From contig NZ_QGDD01000001.1 in the NCBI RefSeq assembly GCF_003160695.1, forward strand, positions 558,001 to 622,000: 64,000 nucleotides of DNA, written 5' to 3'. This DNA comes from Nocardioides silvaticus. Lineage in GTDB: Bacteria; Actinomycetota; Actinomycetes; Propionibacteriales; Nocardioidaceae. Positions within the stretch are counted from its first letter, which is position 1. Each line of letters begins with the position of its first letter. A model generated the notes under the pieces. It saw only the letters and a list, made by a program, of their open reading frames with translations. It was not told the origin of the DNA and did no database searches. The position numbers and the translations under genes are program-made. This document shows positions 19,348 to 27,884 of this stretch, one piece after another.

Positions 19348-20356
19348 GGTCGTCGAGTAGGTCGAGCCCTTCGGTCGTCGAGCAGGCCGAGCCCTTCGGT
19401 CGTCGAGTAGGCCGAGCCCTTCGGTCGTCGAGTAGGCCGAGCCGCCAGGCGGGGCCGTATCGAGACGCCCGCCGCCACAACGCCAACCGTCCCACCGTCG
19501 GGTGCGCACGTCACTACGTCTCGATACGTCGCTCGCTGCGCTCGCTCCTACTCGACGACCAGAGCCAGCGCCTGCGGTCGTCGAGTAGGCCGAGCCGCCA
19601 GGCGAGGCCGTATCGAGACGCCCACACCCGTACGCCAACCGTCCCACCGTCGGGTAGGCACGTCACCACGTCTCGATACGTCGCTCGCTGCGCTCGCTCC
19701 TACTCGACGACCAGAGCCAGCGCCTGCGGTCGTCGAGTAGGCCGAGCCGCCAGGCGAGGCCGTATCGAGACGCCCTGCGGCCGTACGCCAACCGTCCCCA
19801 CCGTCGAGTAGGCACGTCACTACGTCTCGATACGTCGCTCGCTGCGCTCGCTCCTACTCGACGACCGAAGCCAGCGCCTCCGGTCGTCGAGTAGGCCGAG
19901 CCCTTCGGTCGTCGAGTAGGCCGAACCCTTCGGTCGTCGAGTAGGCCGAGCCGCCAAGCGAGGCCGTATCGAGACGCCCCCCGGCCGTACGCCAACCGTC
20001 CCCACCGTCGAGTGGGCACGTCACTACGTCTCGATACGTCGCTCGCTGCGCTCGCTCCTACTCGACGACCGTGGCCAGCGCCGCCGGTCGTCGAGTAGGC
20101 CGAGCCGCCAGGCGAGGCCGTATCGAGACGCCCTGCGGCCGTACGCCAACCGTCCCCACCGTCGGGTGGGCACGTCACTACGTCTCGATACGTCGCTCGC
20201 TGCGCTCGCTCCTACTCGACGACCGGAGCCGGCGCCGCGAAGCCGTCGTATCGAAGGGCCCGTCGCCACGACGCCAGCCGTTCCCACCGTCGGGTGGGCA
20301 CGTCGCTGGGTCTCGATACGCCGTCGCTCGTTCCTCGCGACGGCTACTCGACGACC
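19348..20356. repeat. Intergenic repeat block D: about 1 kb of tandem 152-154-bp units
   Basis: The 1.08-kb gap between metF-like and clpX holds no gene. Units begin with CACGTCACTACGTCTCGATAC at 19507, 19659, 19813, 20017 and 20171, and a variant at 20299: periods 152, 154, 204, 154 and 128. The 204-bp unit is longer because CCCTTCGGTCGTCGAGTAGG copies are added, and the left edge (19348-19445) is itself four such short copies. Each unit carries a forward element (GTCTCGATACG, core GTCGCTCGCTGCGCTCGCTC, CTACTCGACGACC) and a reverse element (GGTCGTCGAGTAG, GCCGAGCCGCCAGGCGAGGC core, CGTATCGAGAC), separated by about 50 bp of conserved spacer. A 47-nt forward element with the CCGTCGC..GCGACGG core closes the block at 20310-20356. 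Confidence 0.93.
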
Positions 20357-20363
20357 GGTTGCC

Positions 20364-21650
20364 TCAGGCGGACTTCTTCTTCTTCTCGCGCAGCACGAGT
20401 GTCGGCGCGACGTCGTCGTCGACGACCTCTCGGGTGACGACGACCTTCTCGACGTCGCCGCGGGAGGGGACGTCGTACATCACGTGGAGGAGGACCTCCT
20501 CGATGATGGCGCGCAGGCCGCGGGCGCCGGTGCCGCGCTCCATGGCCTTGTCGGCGATCGCATCGATGGCGTCCTCGGTGAACTCGAGGTCGACGCCGTC
20601 GAGCTCGAAGAGCTTCTTGTACTGCTTCACCAGTGCGTTGCGCGGCTCGGTGAGGATCTGCACCAGTGCCTCACGGTCGAGCTTGGAGACGCTGGCGATG
20701 AGCGGGAGCCGGCCGATGAACTCGGGGATCAAGCCGAACTTGGTGAGGTCCTCGGGGCGGACGAGCTGGAGCAGGTCCTCCGCCTCCTTCTCCTCCTTGC
20801 CGCGGACCTCCGCGGTGAAGCCCAGGGTCTTCTTGCCGACCCGCTGCTCGATGATGTGCTCGAGCCCGGCGAAGGCACCACCGACGACGAACAGGATGTT
20901 CGTCGTGTCGATCTGGATGAACTCCTGGTGCGGGTGCTTGCGGCCGCCCTGCGGCGGGACCGAGGCGGTAGTGCCCTCGATGATCTTCAGCAGCGCCTGC
21001 TGGACGCCCTCGCCGGAGACGTCGCGCGTGATCGACGGGTTCTCGGCCTTGCGGGCCACCTTGTCGATCTCGTCGATGTAGATGATGCCGGTCTCGGCCT
21101 TCTTGACGTCGTAGTCGGCGGCCTGGATCAGCTTGAGGAGGATGTTCTCGACGTCCTCACCGACGTAGCCGGCCTCGGTCAGCGCGGTGGCGTCGGCGAT
21201 CGCGAACGGGACGTTGAGCATCCGGGCCAGCGTCTGCGCGAGGTAGGTCTTGCCGCAGCCGGTGGGGCCGATCACGAGGATGTTGGACTTCGCCACCTCG
21301 ACGTGCTCGTCCTTGGCGTGCTTGCCCTTGCCGTCGCCGATGCCCGGCTGCACGCCGGCCTGGACCCGCTTGTAGTGGTTGTAGACCGCCACCGCCAGCG
21401 ACTTCTTCGCCTGCTCCTGGCCGATCACGTAGGAGTTGAGGAAGTCGAAGATCTCCTTCGGCTTCGGCAGCTCGTCGAGGCCGACCTCGGCGCCCTCGTT
21501 GAGCTCCTCCTCGATGATCTCGTTGCAGAGATCGATGCACTCGTCGCAGATGTAGACGCCGGGGCCAGCGATCAGCTTCTTGACCTGCTTCTGGCTCTTC
21601 CCGCAGAAAGAGCACTTGAGCAGGTCGCCTCCGTCACCGATGCGTGCCAC
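20364..21650 (-). CDS. clpX: ATP-dependent Clp protease ATP-binding subunit ClpX
   Basis: AAA+ unfoldase of 428 aa. The N-terminal zinc-binding domain has four Cys (CSFCGKSQ ... CDECIDLC, residues about 14-41), followed by Walker A ([15 protein letters not shown]), Walker B ([13 protein letters not shown]), a pore-loop region and sensor motifs ending in the C-terminal AAA lid. GTG at 21650 gives [11 protein letters not shown], the usual actinobacterial start. A Lys-rich tail (REKKKKSA) ends the protein. It follows clpP2 by 104 bp, likely one operon with clpP1-clpP2. Confidence 0.98.
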   Translation of the reverse strand: MARIGDGGDLLKCSFCGKSQKQVKKLIAGPGVYICDECIDLCNEIIEEELNEGAEVGLDELPKPKEIFDFLNSYVIGQEQAKKSLAVAVYNHYKRVQAGVQPGIGDGKGKHAKDEHVEVAKSNILVIGPTGCGKTYLAQTLARMLNVPFAIADATALTEAGYVGEDVENILLKLIQAADYDVKKAETGIIYIDEIDKVARKAENPSITRDVSGEGVQQALLKIIEGTTASVPPQGGRKHPHQEFIQIDTTNILFVVGGAFAGLEHIIEQRVGKKTLGFTAEVRGKEEKEAEDLLQLVRPEDLTKFGLIPEFIGRLPLIASVSKLDREALVQILTEPRNALVKQYKKLFELDGVDLEFTEDAIDAIADKAMERGTGARGLRAIIEEVLLHVMYDVPSRGDVEKVVVTREVVDDDVAPTLVLREKKKKSA

Positions 21651-21754
21651 GGGCGGTACTCCTCACAGTCATACGAACTTCCCCGACCGTACCCCGTCGC
21701 GCCCCTCCCGGGGGAGCGGACACGAGCGGCGGGTCGGAGTGGAACATTTGGCGG

Positions 21755-22363
21755 TCAGGCGAGCGCGGGCGTGCCCTTGAGCGAGGCGAGCACCGAGTCG
21801 ATGAGACCGTACTCGATCGCCTGCTCCGCGGTGAGGATCTTGTCGCGCTCGATGTCGCGGCTGACCTCGTCGATCGACTTGTTGCTGTGGTCGCTGATCA
21901 TCCGCTCGAGCATCTCCCGCATCCGGAGGATCTCGTTGGCCTGGATCTCGATGTCGGAGGTCTGGCCGAACGTGCCCTCGGTGTAGGGCTGGTGGATGAG
22001 GATCCGGCTGTTCGGCAGCGCCAGCCGCTTGCCGTGGGTGCCGGCGGCGAGCAGGATCGCGGCCGCCGAGGCCGCCTGGCCGATGCACACCGTCTGCACG
22101 TCTGGCTTGATGAACTGGATCGTGTCGTAGATCGCGGTCAGCGCGGTGAACGAGCCACCGGGGCTGTTGATGTAGATGCTGATGTCCTGGTCGGGATTCA
22201 TCGACTGCAGGCAGAGCAGCTGCGCGATGACGGCGTTCGCGACCTCATCGGAGATCGGCGTGCCGAGGTAGATGATGCGGTCCTCGAACAGCTTGGCGTA
22301 GGGGTCGATGCGCCGGAAGCCGTACGACGTCCGCTCTTCCCACTGCGGGATGTAGTAGTTCAT
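21755..22363 (-). CDS. clpP2: ATP-dependent Clp protease proteolytic subunit 2
   Basis: A 202-aa serine protease. The catalytic Ser lies in GQAASAAAILLAAG, the His in SRILIHQPY, and the Asp should lie further on near DEVSRDIERD. NSPGGSFTALTAIYDT is the family substrate segment. It starts 4 bp after the clpP1 stop. Actinobacterial ClpP1 and ClpP2 form a mixed tetradecamer that docks ClpX or ClpC1. Confidence 0.97.
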   Translation of the reverse strand: MNYYIPQWEERTSYGFRRIDPYAKLFEDRIIYLGTPISDEVANAVIAQLLCLQSMNPDQDISIYINSPGGSFTALTAIYDTIQFIKPDVQTVCIGQAASAAAILLAAGTHGKRLALPNSRILIHQPYTEGTFGQTSDIEIQANEILRMREMLERMISDHSNKSIDEVSRDIERDKILTAEQAIEYGLIDSVLASLKGTPALA

Positions 22364-22367
22364 GTGC

Positions 22368-23000
22368 TCAGTCCTTCTTGTGGGCGGGCCGGCCCTCGTC
22401 GGTGGCCTCGCGGGCGCTCTTGATGACCTTGTCGACGAGGCCGTACTCGAGGGCTTCGTCGGCGGTGAACCAGCGGTCGCGGTCGGCGTCGGTGGTGACC
22501 TGCTCCACCGACTGGCCGGTGTGCGCCGAGATCAGCTCGAGCAGCACCTTCTTGATGTGCAGCGACTGCTGCGCCTGGATCTTGATGTCGGACGCCGAGC
22601 CCCCCATGCCGGACGACGGCTGGTGCATCATGATCCGCGCGTGCGGCAGCGCGTAGCGCTTGCCCTTGGTGCCGGCGCAGAGCAGGAACTGGCCCATCGA
22701 CGCCGCAAGCCCCATGCCGACGGTCGCGACGTCGTTGGGGATGTAGTTCATCGTGTCGTAGATCGCCATCCCCGCGTCCACCGAGCCGCCGGGGCTGTTG
22801 ATGTGCAGGAAGATGTCGGCCTCGGGGTCCTCCGCCGACAGCAGCAGCAGCTGGGCGCAGATCGCGTTGGCGTTCTGGTCGCGCACCTCGGAGCCGAGGA
22901 ACACGATCCGCTCGCGGAGCAGCCGGCTGTAGATGTTGTCGTCGAGCAGGTTGAGTCCGGGCGCGCCGTTCATCGCGGGGCCGCTGGGAATCTGAGTCAC
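22368..23000 (-). CDS. clpP1: ATP-dependent Clp protease proteolytic subunit 1
   Basis: A 210-aa protease subunit when begun at GTG 23000 ([15 protein letters not shown]); an internal ATG at 22973 is an alternative, and neither has a strong ribosome site. Catalytic Ser in [11 protein letters not shown], His in [11 protein letters not shown], Asp in TDADRDRW. The N-terminal extension before the conserved [19 protein letters not shown] is probably a processed propeptide, as known for mycobacterial ClpP1. First gene of the clpP1-clpP2-clpX run. Confidence 0.95.
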   Translation of the reverse strand: MTQIPSGPAMNGAPGLNLLDDNIYSRLLRERIVFLGSEVRDQNANAICAQLLLLSAEDPEADIFLHINSPGGSVDAGMAIYDTMNYIPNDVATVGMGLAASMGQFLLCAGTKGKRYALPHARIMMHQPSSGMGGSASDIKIQAQQSLHIKKVLLELISAHTGQSVEQVTTDADRDRWFTADEALEYGLVDKVIKSAREATDEGRPAHKKD

Positions 23001-23308
23001 GGTGGCGACACTAGCCGTCCGGGGCCCCGGAACCACGGGATCTCGGGCCCTGTTCGCCGACAGCGGAAGCGCCCGGCGCGCCGTCCGAGGAACGAGGACG
23101 GACGCCGAAAAGGCGCGCAGGTCGAGGAGCGCCCGCGAGCGAGGAACGAGCTCGCGACGGCGCGTCTCGAGACCCGGTGACGTGCCCGCCCGCGGTGGGG
23201 ACGGCCGCAGCTCGACGTACGGCGTCTCGATACGCCGCCGCTCGTACCTCGCGGCGGCTACTCGACGACCAGGGCTACTCGACGACCAGGGCTACTCGAC
23301 GACCAGGG
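23001..23308. repeat. Repeat block E and degenerate element between clpP1 and the SRPBCC gene
   Basis: This 308-bp gap has no supported gene. A degenerate element lies at about 23122-23174 (a GCCCGCGAGC..GCTCGCGAC hairpin core ending GCGTCTCGAGACC). From 23224 a forward element (GTCTCGATACG, a GCCGCCGC..GCGGCGGC core, CTACTCGACGACC) is followed by two further direct copies of CTACTCGACGACCAGGG. The last, mutated copy (TTAGTCGACGACC, to 23321) supplies the stop codon of the downstream SRPBCC gene. The clpP1 promoter must also lie near 23001-23060. Confidence 0.8.
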
Positions 23309-23791
23309 TTAGTCGACGACCAAGCCTTCCGCGGCGGCCTTGAGCCCGGCGACGGTGCGCGCCATCCCCTGCTCGAGCTCGTCCGCGTGGCCCTCGTTGC
23401 CGCCGAGGAAGGCCGGGGCGAAGAGCTTGCTCGACAGGGTCGCGCCCTTCGGCACCGGGCGGCGGTGGACGACGCGGGTGCCGGTGCCGTCGGCCTCCAG
23501 CTCCCAGACCCACTGCGCACCGCTCGACCTGGTGTCCCAGACCAGCCGCCGGCCGGGCTCGACCGCGGCGACGACCGAACGGGTCGGCCAGACGACGGCC
23601 TTGCGGCGGTTGATGCCCAGGTACCACTGGCCGACCCGCAGGCCACCCCGTTTGAGCGGCAGCATCTTCACCGTCTCCGGGCTCCACTCGGCCATGTTGG
23701 AGAAGTCGGTCAGGAGCTCCCACACCCGCTCCGGCGGCGCCTCGACCGTGGCCTCGGCCCGCAGCTCGCGCTCTGCACTGGTTCCAGTCAC
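23309..23791 (-). CDS. SRPBCC (START-like) domain protein
   Basis: A 160-aa polyketide-cyclase/dehydrase-type lipid-binding fold: ATVEAPPERVWELLTDFSNMAEWSPE is the family beginning, with WELEADGTGTRVVHRRPVP as the later beta strands and a long C-terminal helix (ADELEQGMARTVAGLKAAAEG). These proteins bind or process small hydrophobic ligands; no specific function can be assigned. The terminal VVD and TAA come from a repeat tail. It lies 60 bp after the lipase gene on the same strand. Confidence 0.85.
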   Translation of the reverse strand: MTGTSAERELRAEATVEAPPERVWELLTDFSNMAEWSPETVKMLPLKRGGLRVGQWYLGINRRKAVVWPTRSVVAAVEPGRRLVWDTRSSGAQWVWELEADGTGTRVVHRRPVPKGATLSSKLFAPAFLGGNEGHADELEQGMARTVAGLKAAAEGLVVD

Positions 23792-23851
23792 AGGGCGATG
23801 GTGGCAGAACGGCCGCCCGACCGCTCGGGCCGTTCGTCAGGAGAGCACCGG

Positions 23852-25054
23852 TCAGGCGAGCCAGCGCTTCAGCGCGGCGAGCACCTCGGGGTGGTTGAGG
23901 ATGCCGAAGTGGTCGGTGCGGCCGACGTGGAGGGTCTCGGCGTCGGGGAAGAGCTCGGCGCCGCGCTTGTCGCGGCCGACCGCGGAGTGCGGGCGGACCA
24001 GGTAGTCGCCGACGTAGGAGCCCACGGGGTGCCGGGCGGAGGAGGTGACGGTGGCCGCGACCAGGCGGTACCGCGCCTCCTTGAGCGGTGGCAGCTCGTC
24101 GACGTAGCCGTCGACCAGGTCGCGGACGCCCTCCGACCGCTTGTCGAGGACCCGGCCGAAGGCGGAGGTCTCGGGCAGCAGCGCCAGCAGCCGGCTGCCG
24201 TGGCCGATGCCCCACGCGATGGGGGCGCCGCGGTGGGGGGAGCCGAGCGTCACCACGTCGGTGACGCGGTCGGTCCAGGTGGCGGTCAGCTGGTCCGCCG
24301 AGGCGAGCGCGAGCACGTTGAGCCCAGCCCGCATGACCAGTCCGCCCATCGAGTGGCCGACGAGCGCGATCCGCTCGACGTCGACCGGCCAGGAGGCGAC
24401 GAGGTCGCGCAGCAGGGCGGCAAGGGCGACGCCGTTCTCGCGGATCGGGAGGCCGGTGTTGGCGCGGAGGTAGACGGGGGTCCAGCCGAGGCCGGTCAGC
24501 GCCTCGCCGTACGTCGTGCCGGTGCGCTCGCGGTGGAGGCTCCAGTACGACTCGTTCTCGCAGAGGCCGTGGAGGAACACGACGACTCGACCGGTGGCGT
24601 CGGGGTACGACGCCGCCAGCGCGTCGGGCTCGGGGAGGACGTCGCGCCCACCGGCCCGGACGGTCATCGGCAGCGCCAGCTGCGGCCGCTCGCGGAGCAG
24701 CTGGTCCCCGATCAGCCCGTTGACGGCGGAGGTGACGAACCGTCCGCGCGCGCCGTCCTCGAGCCGCGGGCCACCGATCCCGGCGGCTGCCAGCCGGTCG
24801 AGGCCCGAGCTCGCCCCGCGCAGGGCCAGGCCCAGCCCGCCGTAGACCGCGCCGGCGATGCCGCGGTGCGCGACCTCCACCGGCGTCGCCGTCGAGCCGA
24901 GCCCCAGGCGGAGGACGCCGTGGATCCGGCGGGTGACCGCCTCGTGGGTGTCCCGTGCGCTGCCGACGACGAGCTCGTCGGCCACCTCGGCGAGCAGCGA
25001 GAGCGCGTCGACGAGGGTGGGGCCGGGCGCCGGCGGGGCGGTCGCGGTGTCCAT
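23852..25054 (-). CDS. Alpha/beta-hydrolase, lipase/esterase type
   Basis: A 400-aa hydrolase. The C-terminal two thirds are an alpha/beta hydrolase: VVVFLHGLCENESYWS (oxyanion region), nucleophile elbow GHSMGGLVMRAG with the catalytic Ser, and TDHFGILNHPEV containing the likely catalytic His. The first 140 residues form a helical, Ala-rich region without a recognisable signal peptide. VTLGSPHRGAPIAWGIGHGSRLL resembles PGAP1/lipase-class enzymes. ATG at 25054 is chosen because the frame above it runs into the trigger-factor gene. Confidence 0.88.
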   Translation of the reverse strand: MDTATAPPAPGPTLVDALSLLAEVADELVVGSARDTHEAVTRRIHGVLRLGLGSTATPVEVAHRGIAGAVYGGLGLALRGASSGLDRLAAAGIGGPRLEDGARGRFVTSAVNGLIGDQLLRERPQLALPMTVRAGGRDVLPEPDALAASYPDATGRVVVFLHGLCENESYWSLHRERTGTTYGEALTGLGWTPVYLRANTGLPIRENGVALAALLRDLVASWPVDVERIALVGHSMGGLVMRAGLNVLALASADQLTATWTDRVTDVVTLGSPHRGAPIAWGIGHGSRLLALLPETSAFGRVLDKRSEGVRDLVDGYVDELPPLKEARYRLVAATVTSSARHPVGSYVGDYLVRPHSAVGRDKRGAELFPDAETLHVGRTDHFGILNHPEVLAALKRWLA

Positions 25055-25073
25055 GGACGCACGATAGCCCTCC

Positions 25074-25091
25074 AGTGCACAGGTGTGCACT
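25074..25091. promoter_or_regulatory. Perfect 8+8 bp palindrome between tig and the lipase gene
   Basis: AGTGCACAGGTGTGCACT lies in the 61-bp gap, 20 bp upstream of the lipase ATG. With no adjacent T-run it looks more like an operator for the lipase gene than a tig terminator, though a stem in the tig transcript is also possible. Confidence 0.45.
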
Positions 25092-25115
25092 GAAGGGCCA
25101 TCGGCGTGTCGGTGC

Positions 25116-26552
25116 TCAGTCCTGGGTGGACTCGGCGGCCTCGTCGGCCGGCGCCTCGGCGGCCTCAGCGGCCTCAGCGGCCTCGGCGGCCTCGTCGGCC
25201 TCGGCGGCCTCGTCCTCGGGGTCACCGATGGTGCCGTCGGGGCGGAGGTTCTTCAGCTCGACCGGGTTGCCGGAGGCGTCCTTGACGACCGCGCTCTCGA
25301 CCAGCTCGGCAAGCGCCTTGCCGCGGCGGATCTCCTGGACCATCTCGGGCACGTGGTTGTGCTCGAGCATGTGGTTGACGAACTCCTGCGGGTCCTGGCC
25401 GGACTGCTGCGCGCGGCGCACCATGTGCTGGGTGAGCTCGGCCTGGTCGACGCCGATCTCGCTGCGGTCGGCGATCTCGTCGAGCAGGAACTGGGCGGCG
25501 ACGGCGTCGCGGACCCGACGCTCGAGGTCGGCCTCGAACTCCTCCTGGGTCTGGCCCTCGTCCTCGAGGTACGCCTCCAGCGTCATCCCGGCGTAGGCCA
25601 GCTGCTGCTCGACGCTCTGGCGGCGGGCGTTGAGCTCCTCGGTGACCAGGTTCTCGGGCAGCGGGACCTCGACCTTGTCGAGCAGCGCCTCGAGCACGGC
25701 GTCGCGCGCGGCGGCCGCCTGCTCGAGCCGCTTGCCGCGCTGGAGCCGCTCGCGGACGTCGGCCTCGAGCTCGGCGAAGGTGTCGAACTCCGAGGCCATC
25801 TGGGCGAAGTCGTCGTCGAGGTCGGGGAGCTCCTGCTCCTGGACCTGGTGGACGGTCACCGAGACCTCGACGTCCTCGCCGACCAGGTCGCCGTTGACGA
25901 GCTGGGAGGTGAAGGTCTTGTCCTCGCCGGCCGACAGGCCGGCGAGGGCGTCGTCGAGACCGTCGATCATGCCGCCGCGGCCGACCTCGTAGGAGAAGCC
26001 GGTGACCTCGCCACCCTCGACGGGCTCGCCGTCCTTGACCGCCTTGAGGTCGATGACGACGAAGTCGCCCTCCTGGGCGGGACGCTCGACGTCGATGAGC
26101 GTGCCGAAACGGCCCCGCAGCGCGGCGACCTGCTCGGTGACGTCCTCGTCGGTGACCTCGACGTCGTCGACCGACGCCTCGAGGCCCTCGGTGTTCTCGG
26201 GCAGGGAGATCTCGGGCTTGATGTCCACCTCGGCGGTGAACTCGAGCGGGCCCTCGTCGTCGTACTTGACGACCTCGACGTCGGGCTGCGCCAGCGGCAC
26301 GAGGTCGTTCTCCTGCAGCGCCTCGACGTACTTGCTGCCGAGGATGTCGTTGAGGGCTTCCTCGCGCGCCGCGCCGGGGAACTGCCGCTCGATGATCTGC
26401 GGCGGCACCTTCCCCTTGCGGAAGCCGGGGATGTTGATCTGCTGCGCGATCTTCTGGTACGCCGCGTCGAGGCTCGGCTTGAGCTCCTCGAAGGGCACCT
26501 CGACGGTCAGCTTGGCCCGGGTCGGGCTCAAGGTCTCGACGGCGCTCTTCAC
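25116..26552 (-). CDS. tig: Trigger factor, ribosome-associated peptidyl-prolyl isomerase and chaperone
   Basis: A 478-aa chaperone: the ribosome-binding domain has the tail motif GFRKGKVP (here IPGFRKGKVPPQII), followed by the FKBP-type domain (GDFVVIDLKAVKDG) and the helical C-terminal chaperone region. GTG at 26552 with AAGGAGAA upstream gives MKSAVETLSPTRAKL, the usual actinobacterial start. A low-complexity acidic tail of Ala/Glu/Asp repeats (encoded at about 25125-25215) extends the protein. It is downstream of two tRNA genes on the same strand. Confidence 0.97.
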   Translation of the reverse strand: MKSAVETLSPTRAKLTVEVPFEELKPSLDAAYQKIAQQINIPGFRKGKVPPQIIERQFPGAAREEALNDILGSKYVEALQENDLVPLAQPDVEVVKYDDEGPLEFTAEVDIKPEISLPENTEGLEASVDDVEVTDEDVTEQVAALRGRFGTLIDVERPAQEGDFVVIDLKAVKDGEPVEGGEVTGFSYEVGRGGMIDGLDDALAGLSAGEDKTFTSQLVNGDLVGEDVEVSVTVHQVQEQELPDLDDDFAQMASEFDTFAELEADVRERLQRGKRLEQAAAARDAVLEALLDKVEVPLPENLVTEELNARRQSVEQQLAYAGMTLEAYLEDEGQTQEEFEADLERRVRDAVAAQFLLDEIADRSEIGVDQAELTQHMVRRAQQSGQDPQEFVNHMLEHNHVPEMVQEIRRGKALAELVESAVVKDASGNPVELKNLRPDGTIGDPEDEAAEADEAAEAAEAAEAAEAPADEAAESTQD

Positions 26553-26589
26553 AGGCTTGTTCTCCTTCAGATGAATGTCAGGTGGTGCG

Positions 26590-26662
26590 TCGGGGCGACA
26601 GGACTCGAACCTGCGATCTCCTGCTCCCAAAGCAGGCGCGCTAGCCACTACGCTACGCCCCG
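26590..26662 (-). tRNA. tRNA-Pro (UGG anticodon)
   Basis: Read on the minus strand: acceptor CGGGGCG pairs with CGCCCCG, the anticodon stem CCTGC/GCAGG encloses TTTGGGA with TGG as anticodon, and a T-arm GCAGGTTCGAGTCCTG is present. Discriminator A; no encoded CCA. Confidence 0.95.
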
Positions 26663-26711
26663 CCAAGAGGCCCCCGACGGCCCTCGTTCAGGGTCGCCGG
26701 ATGCTCCTTGG

Positions 26712-26782
26712 AGCGGATGACGGGAATCGAACCCGCGTAGCCAGTTTGGAAGACTGGGGCTCTACCATTGAGCTACATCCGC
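26712..26782 (-). tRNA. tRNA-Gly (UCC anticodon)
   Basis: Read on the minus strand: acceptor GCGGATG pairs with CATCCGC, the anticodon stem CCAGT/ACTGG encloses CTTCCAA with TCC as anticodon, and the T-arm is GCGGGTTCGATTCCCG type. Discriminator T; no encoded CCA. It lies 49 bp upstream of tRNA-Pro on the same strand. Confidence 0.95.
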
Positions 26783-26837
26783 GCGCGTGCAAACGCGGGT
26801 GTCATCGTGCCACAGCAAGGCGTGCGCTCCCCAACCG

Positions 26838-27884
26838 TCACCGTCGGTGGACCAGCAGCAGCGCGCGGTCGTCGTCGCGCGAGCCGACCTTGGCGGCCAG
26901 CCGCTCGGCCAGGCCGTCGAACGAGTTGCGGAACAGGTGCTCGGCGACGCCCAGCATCTCGTCGATGCCGAGCTCGATGTCGCGGCGCGGCTCCTCCACC
27001 ATGCCGTCGGTGTAGAGGAGCAGCACGTCGCCCGAGGCGAGCCGCCCCTGGACCGGTTCGTACGTCGCCCCGTCGATCAGGCCGAGCACCGGGCCCTCGC
27101 TCCGGATCACCTGCCAGCGTCCCGACCCCGCGGAGCGGTGCACCGGAGGCGGGTGGCCGGCCGTGCGCACCTCGTAGGAGCCGGTGGTCAGGTCCACCGA
27201 GAGGTGCACGGCGGTGGCGAAGCCCTCGTCCCAGTCGCGCTGGAGCAGGTAGTGGTTGGCGGCCTCGAGGAACCGGTGCGGCGGCAGCTCGACGAGCAGG
27301 CCGCCCATCGCGCCCGACAGCTGCAGCGCCCGGGTGCCGGCCGCCTCGCCTTTGCCGGACACGTCGACCACCGCGACCTCGAACCGCTGCCCGTCGTCAC
27401 GGGTGGTCGCGACGACGAAGTCGCCGGCGAACGGCGAGCCGCCGGCCGAGGACATCGCCGACTCGACCAGCCAGCTGTCGGGCAGGACCGGGATCGTGCC
27501 CTGGGCGAGGATCCGGTCGCGGAGGTCGACCAGCATCGACTCCCCACGCCGCCCGCCGATGCCCAGGACGCTGCGGCGCGCGCTGATCACGATCACGAAG
27601 ACGCAGACGGCGCCGAGCACGACCAGCGCGGCGACGGTGCGCGTCGTGTACTCGTCCTGGAGCGCGGCCGAGGCCGCGACCATCACGATGACGAACGAGA
27701 CGAACCAGACCAGGGTCCGCGGCCGGAGCAGGAGAGCGCCCACCAGCAACGGCACGTTGAGGGCTGTGAACGGGAAGTTGTCGGGCATCAGGGCGACCCC
27801 GACGACGACGCCGCCGGCGAGCAGGACGAGGCCGACGACGAGCAGCTGCTCCGGGGACGGCCTGAGGACCCGGCGGCTTCTCAT
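26838..27884 (-). CDS. Membrane-anchored SpoIIE/RsbU-type protein phosphatase
   Basis: A 348-aa PP2C-like serine phosphatase with an N-terminal membrane domain of about four helices (LLVVGLVLLAGGVVVGVAL; LNVPLLVGALLL; LVWFVSFVIVMVAASAAL; VAALVVLGAVCVFVIVIS). The catalytic domain shows the metal-binding AVVDVSGKGEAAGTRA and LLLYTDGMVEEPR and a C-terminal DDRALLLV. Such enzymes dephosphorylate anti-anti-sigma factors, though no sigma-factor partner is nearby. Its ATG overlaps the upstream glycosylase stop by 4 bp. Confidence 0.92.
   Translation of the reverse strand: MRSRRVLRPSPEQLLVVGLVLLAGGVVVGVALMPDNFPFTALNVPLLVGALLLRPRTLVWFVSFVIVMVAASAALQDEYTTRTVAALVVLGAVCVFVIVISARRSVLGIGGRRGESMLVDLRDRILAQGTIPVLPDSWLVESAMSSAGGSPFAGDFVVATTRDDGQRFEVAVVDVSGKGEAAGTRALQLSGAMGGLLVELPPHRFLEAANHYLLQRDWDEGFATAVHLSVDLTTGSYEVRTAGHPPPVHRSAGSGRWQVIRSEGPVLGLIDGATYEPVQGRLASGDVLLLYTDGMVEEPRRDIELGIDEMLGVAEHLFRNSFDGLAERLAAKVGSRDDDRALLLVHRR

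Noticed and set aside
19000..20287. Several open frames with repeated [19 protein letters not shown] peptides
   Set aside because: They are translations of the tandem repeat block D, changing frame at unit boundaries and lacking ribosome sites.
19348..20356. CRISPR array
   Set aside because: Repeats are palindromic hairpins in both orientations and the intervening segments are nearly identical, not unique spacers; no cas genes are present.
23001..23300. Gene between clpP1 and the SRPBCC gene
   Set aside because: Only repeat-derived open frames are present.
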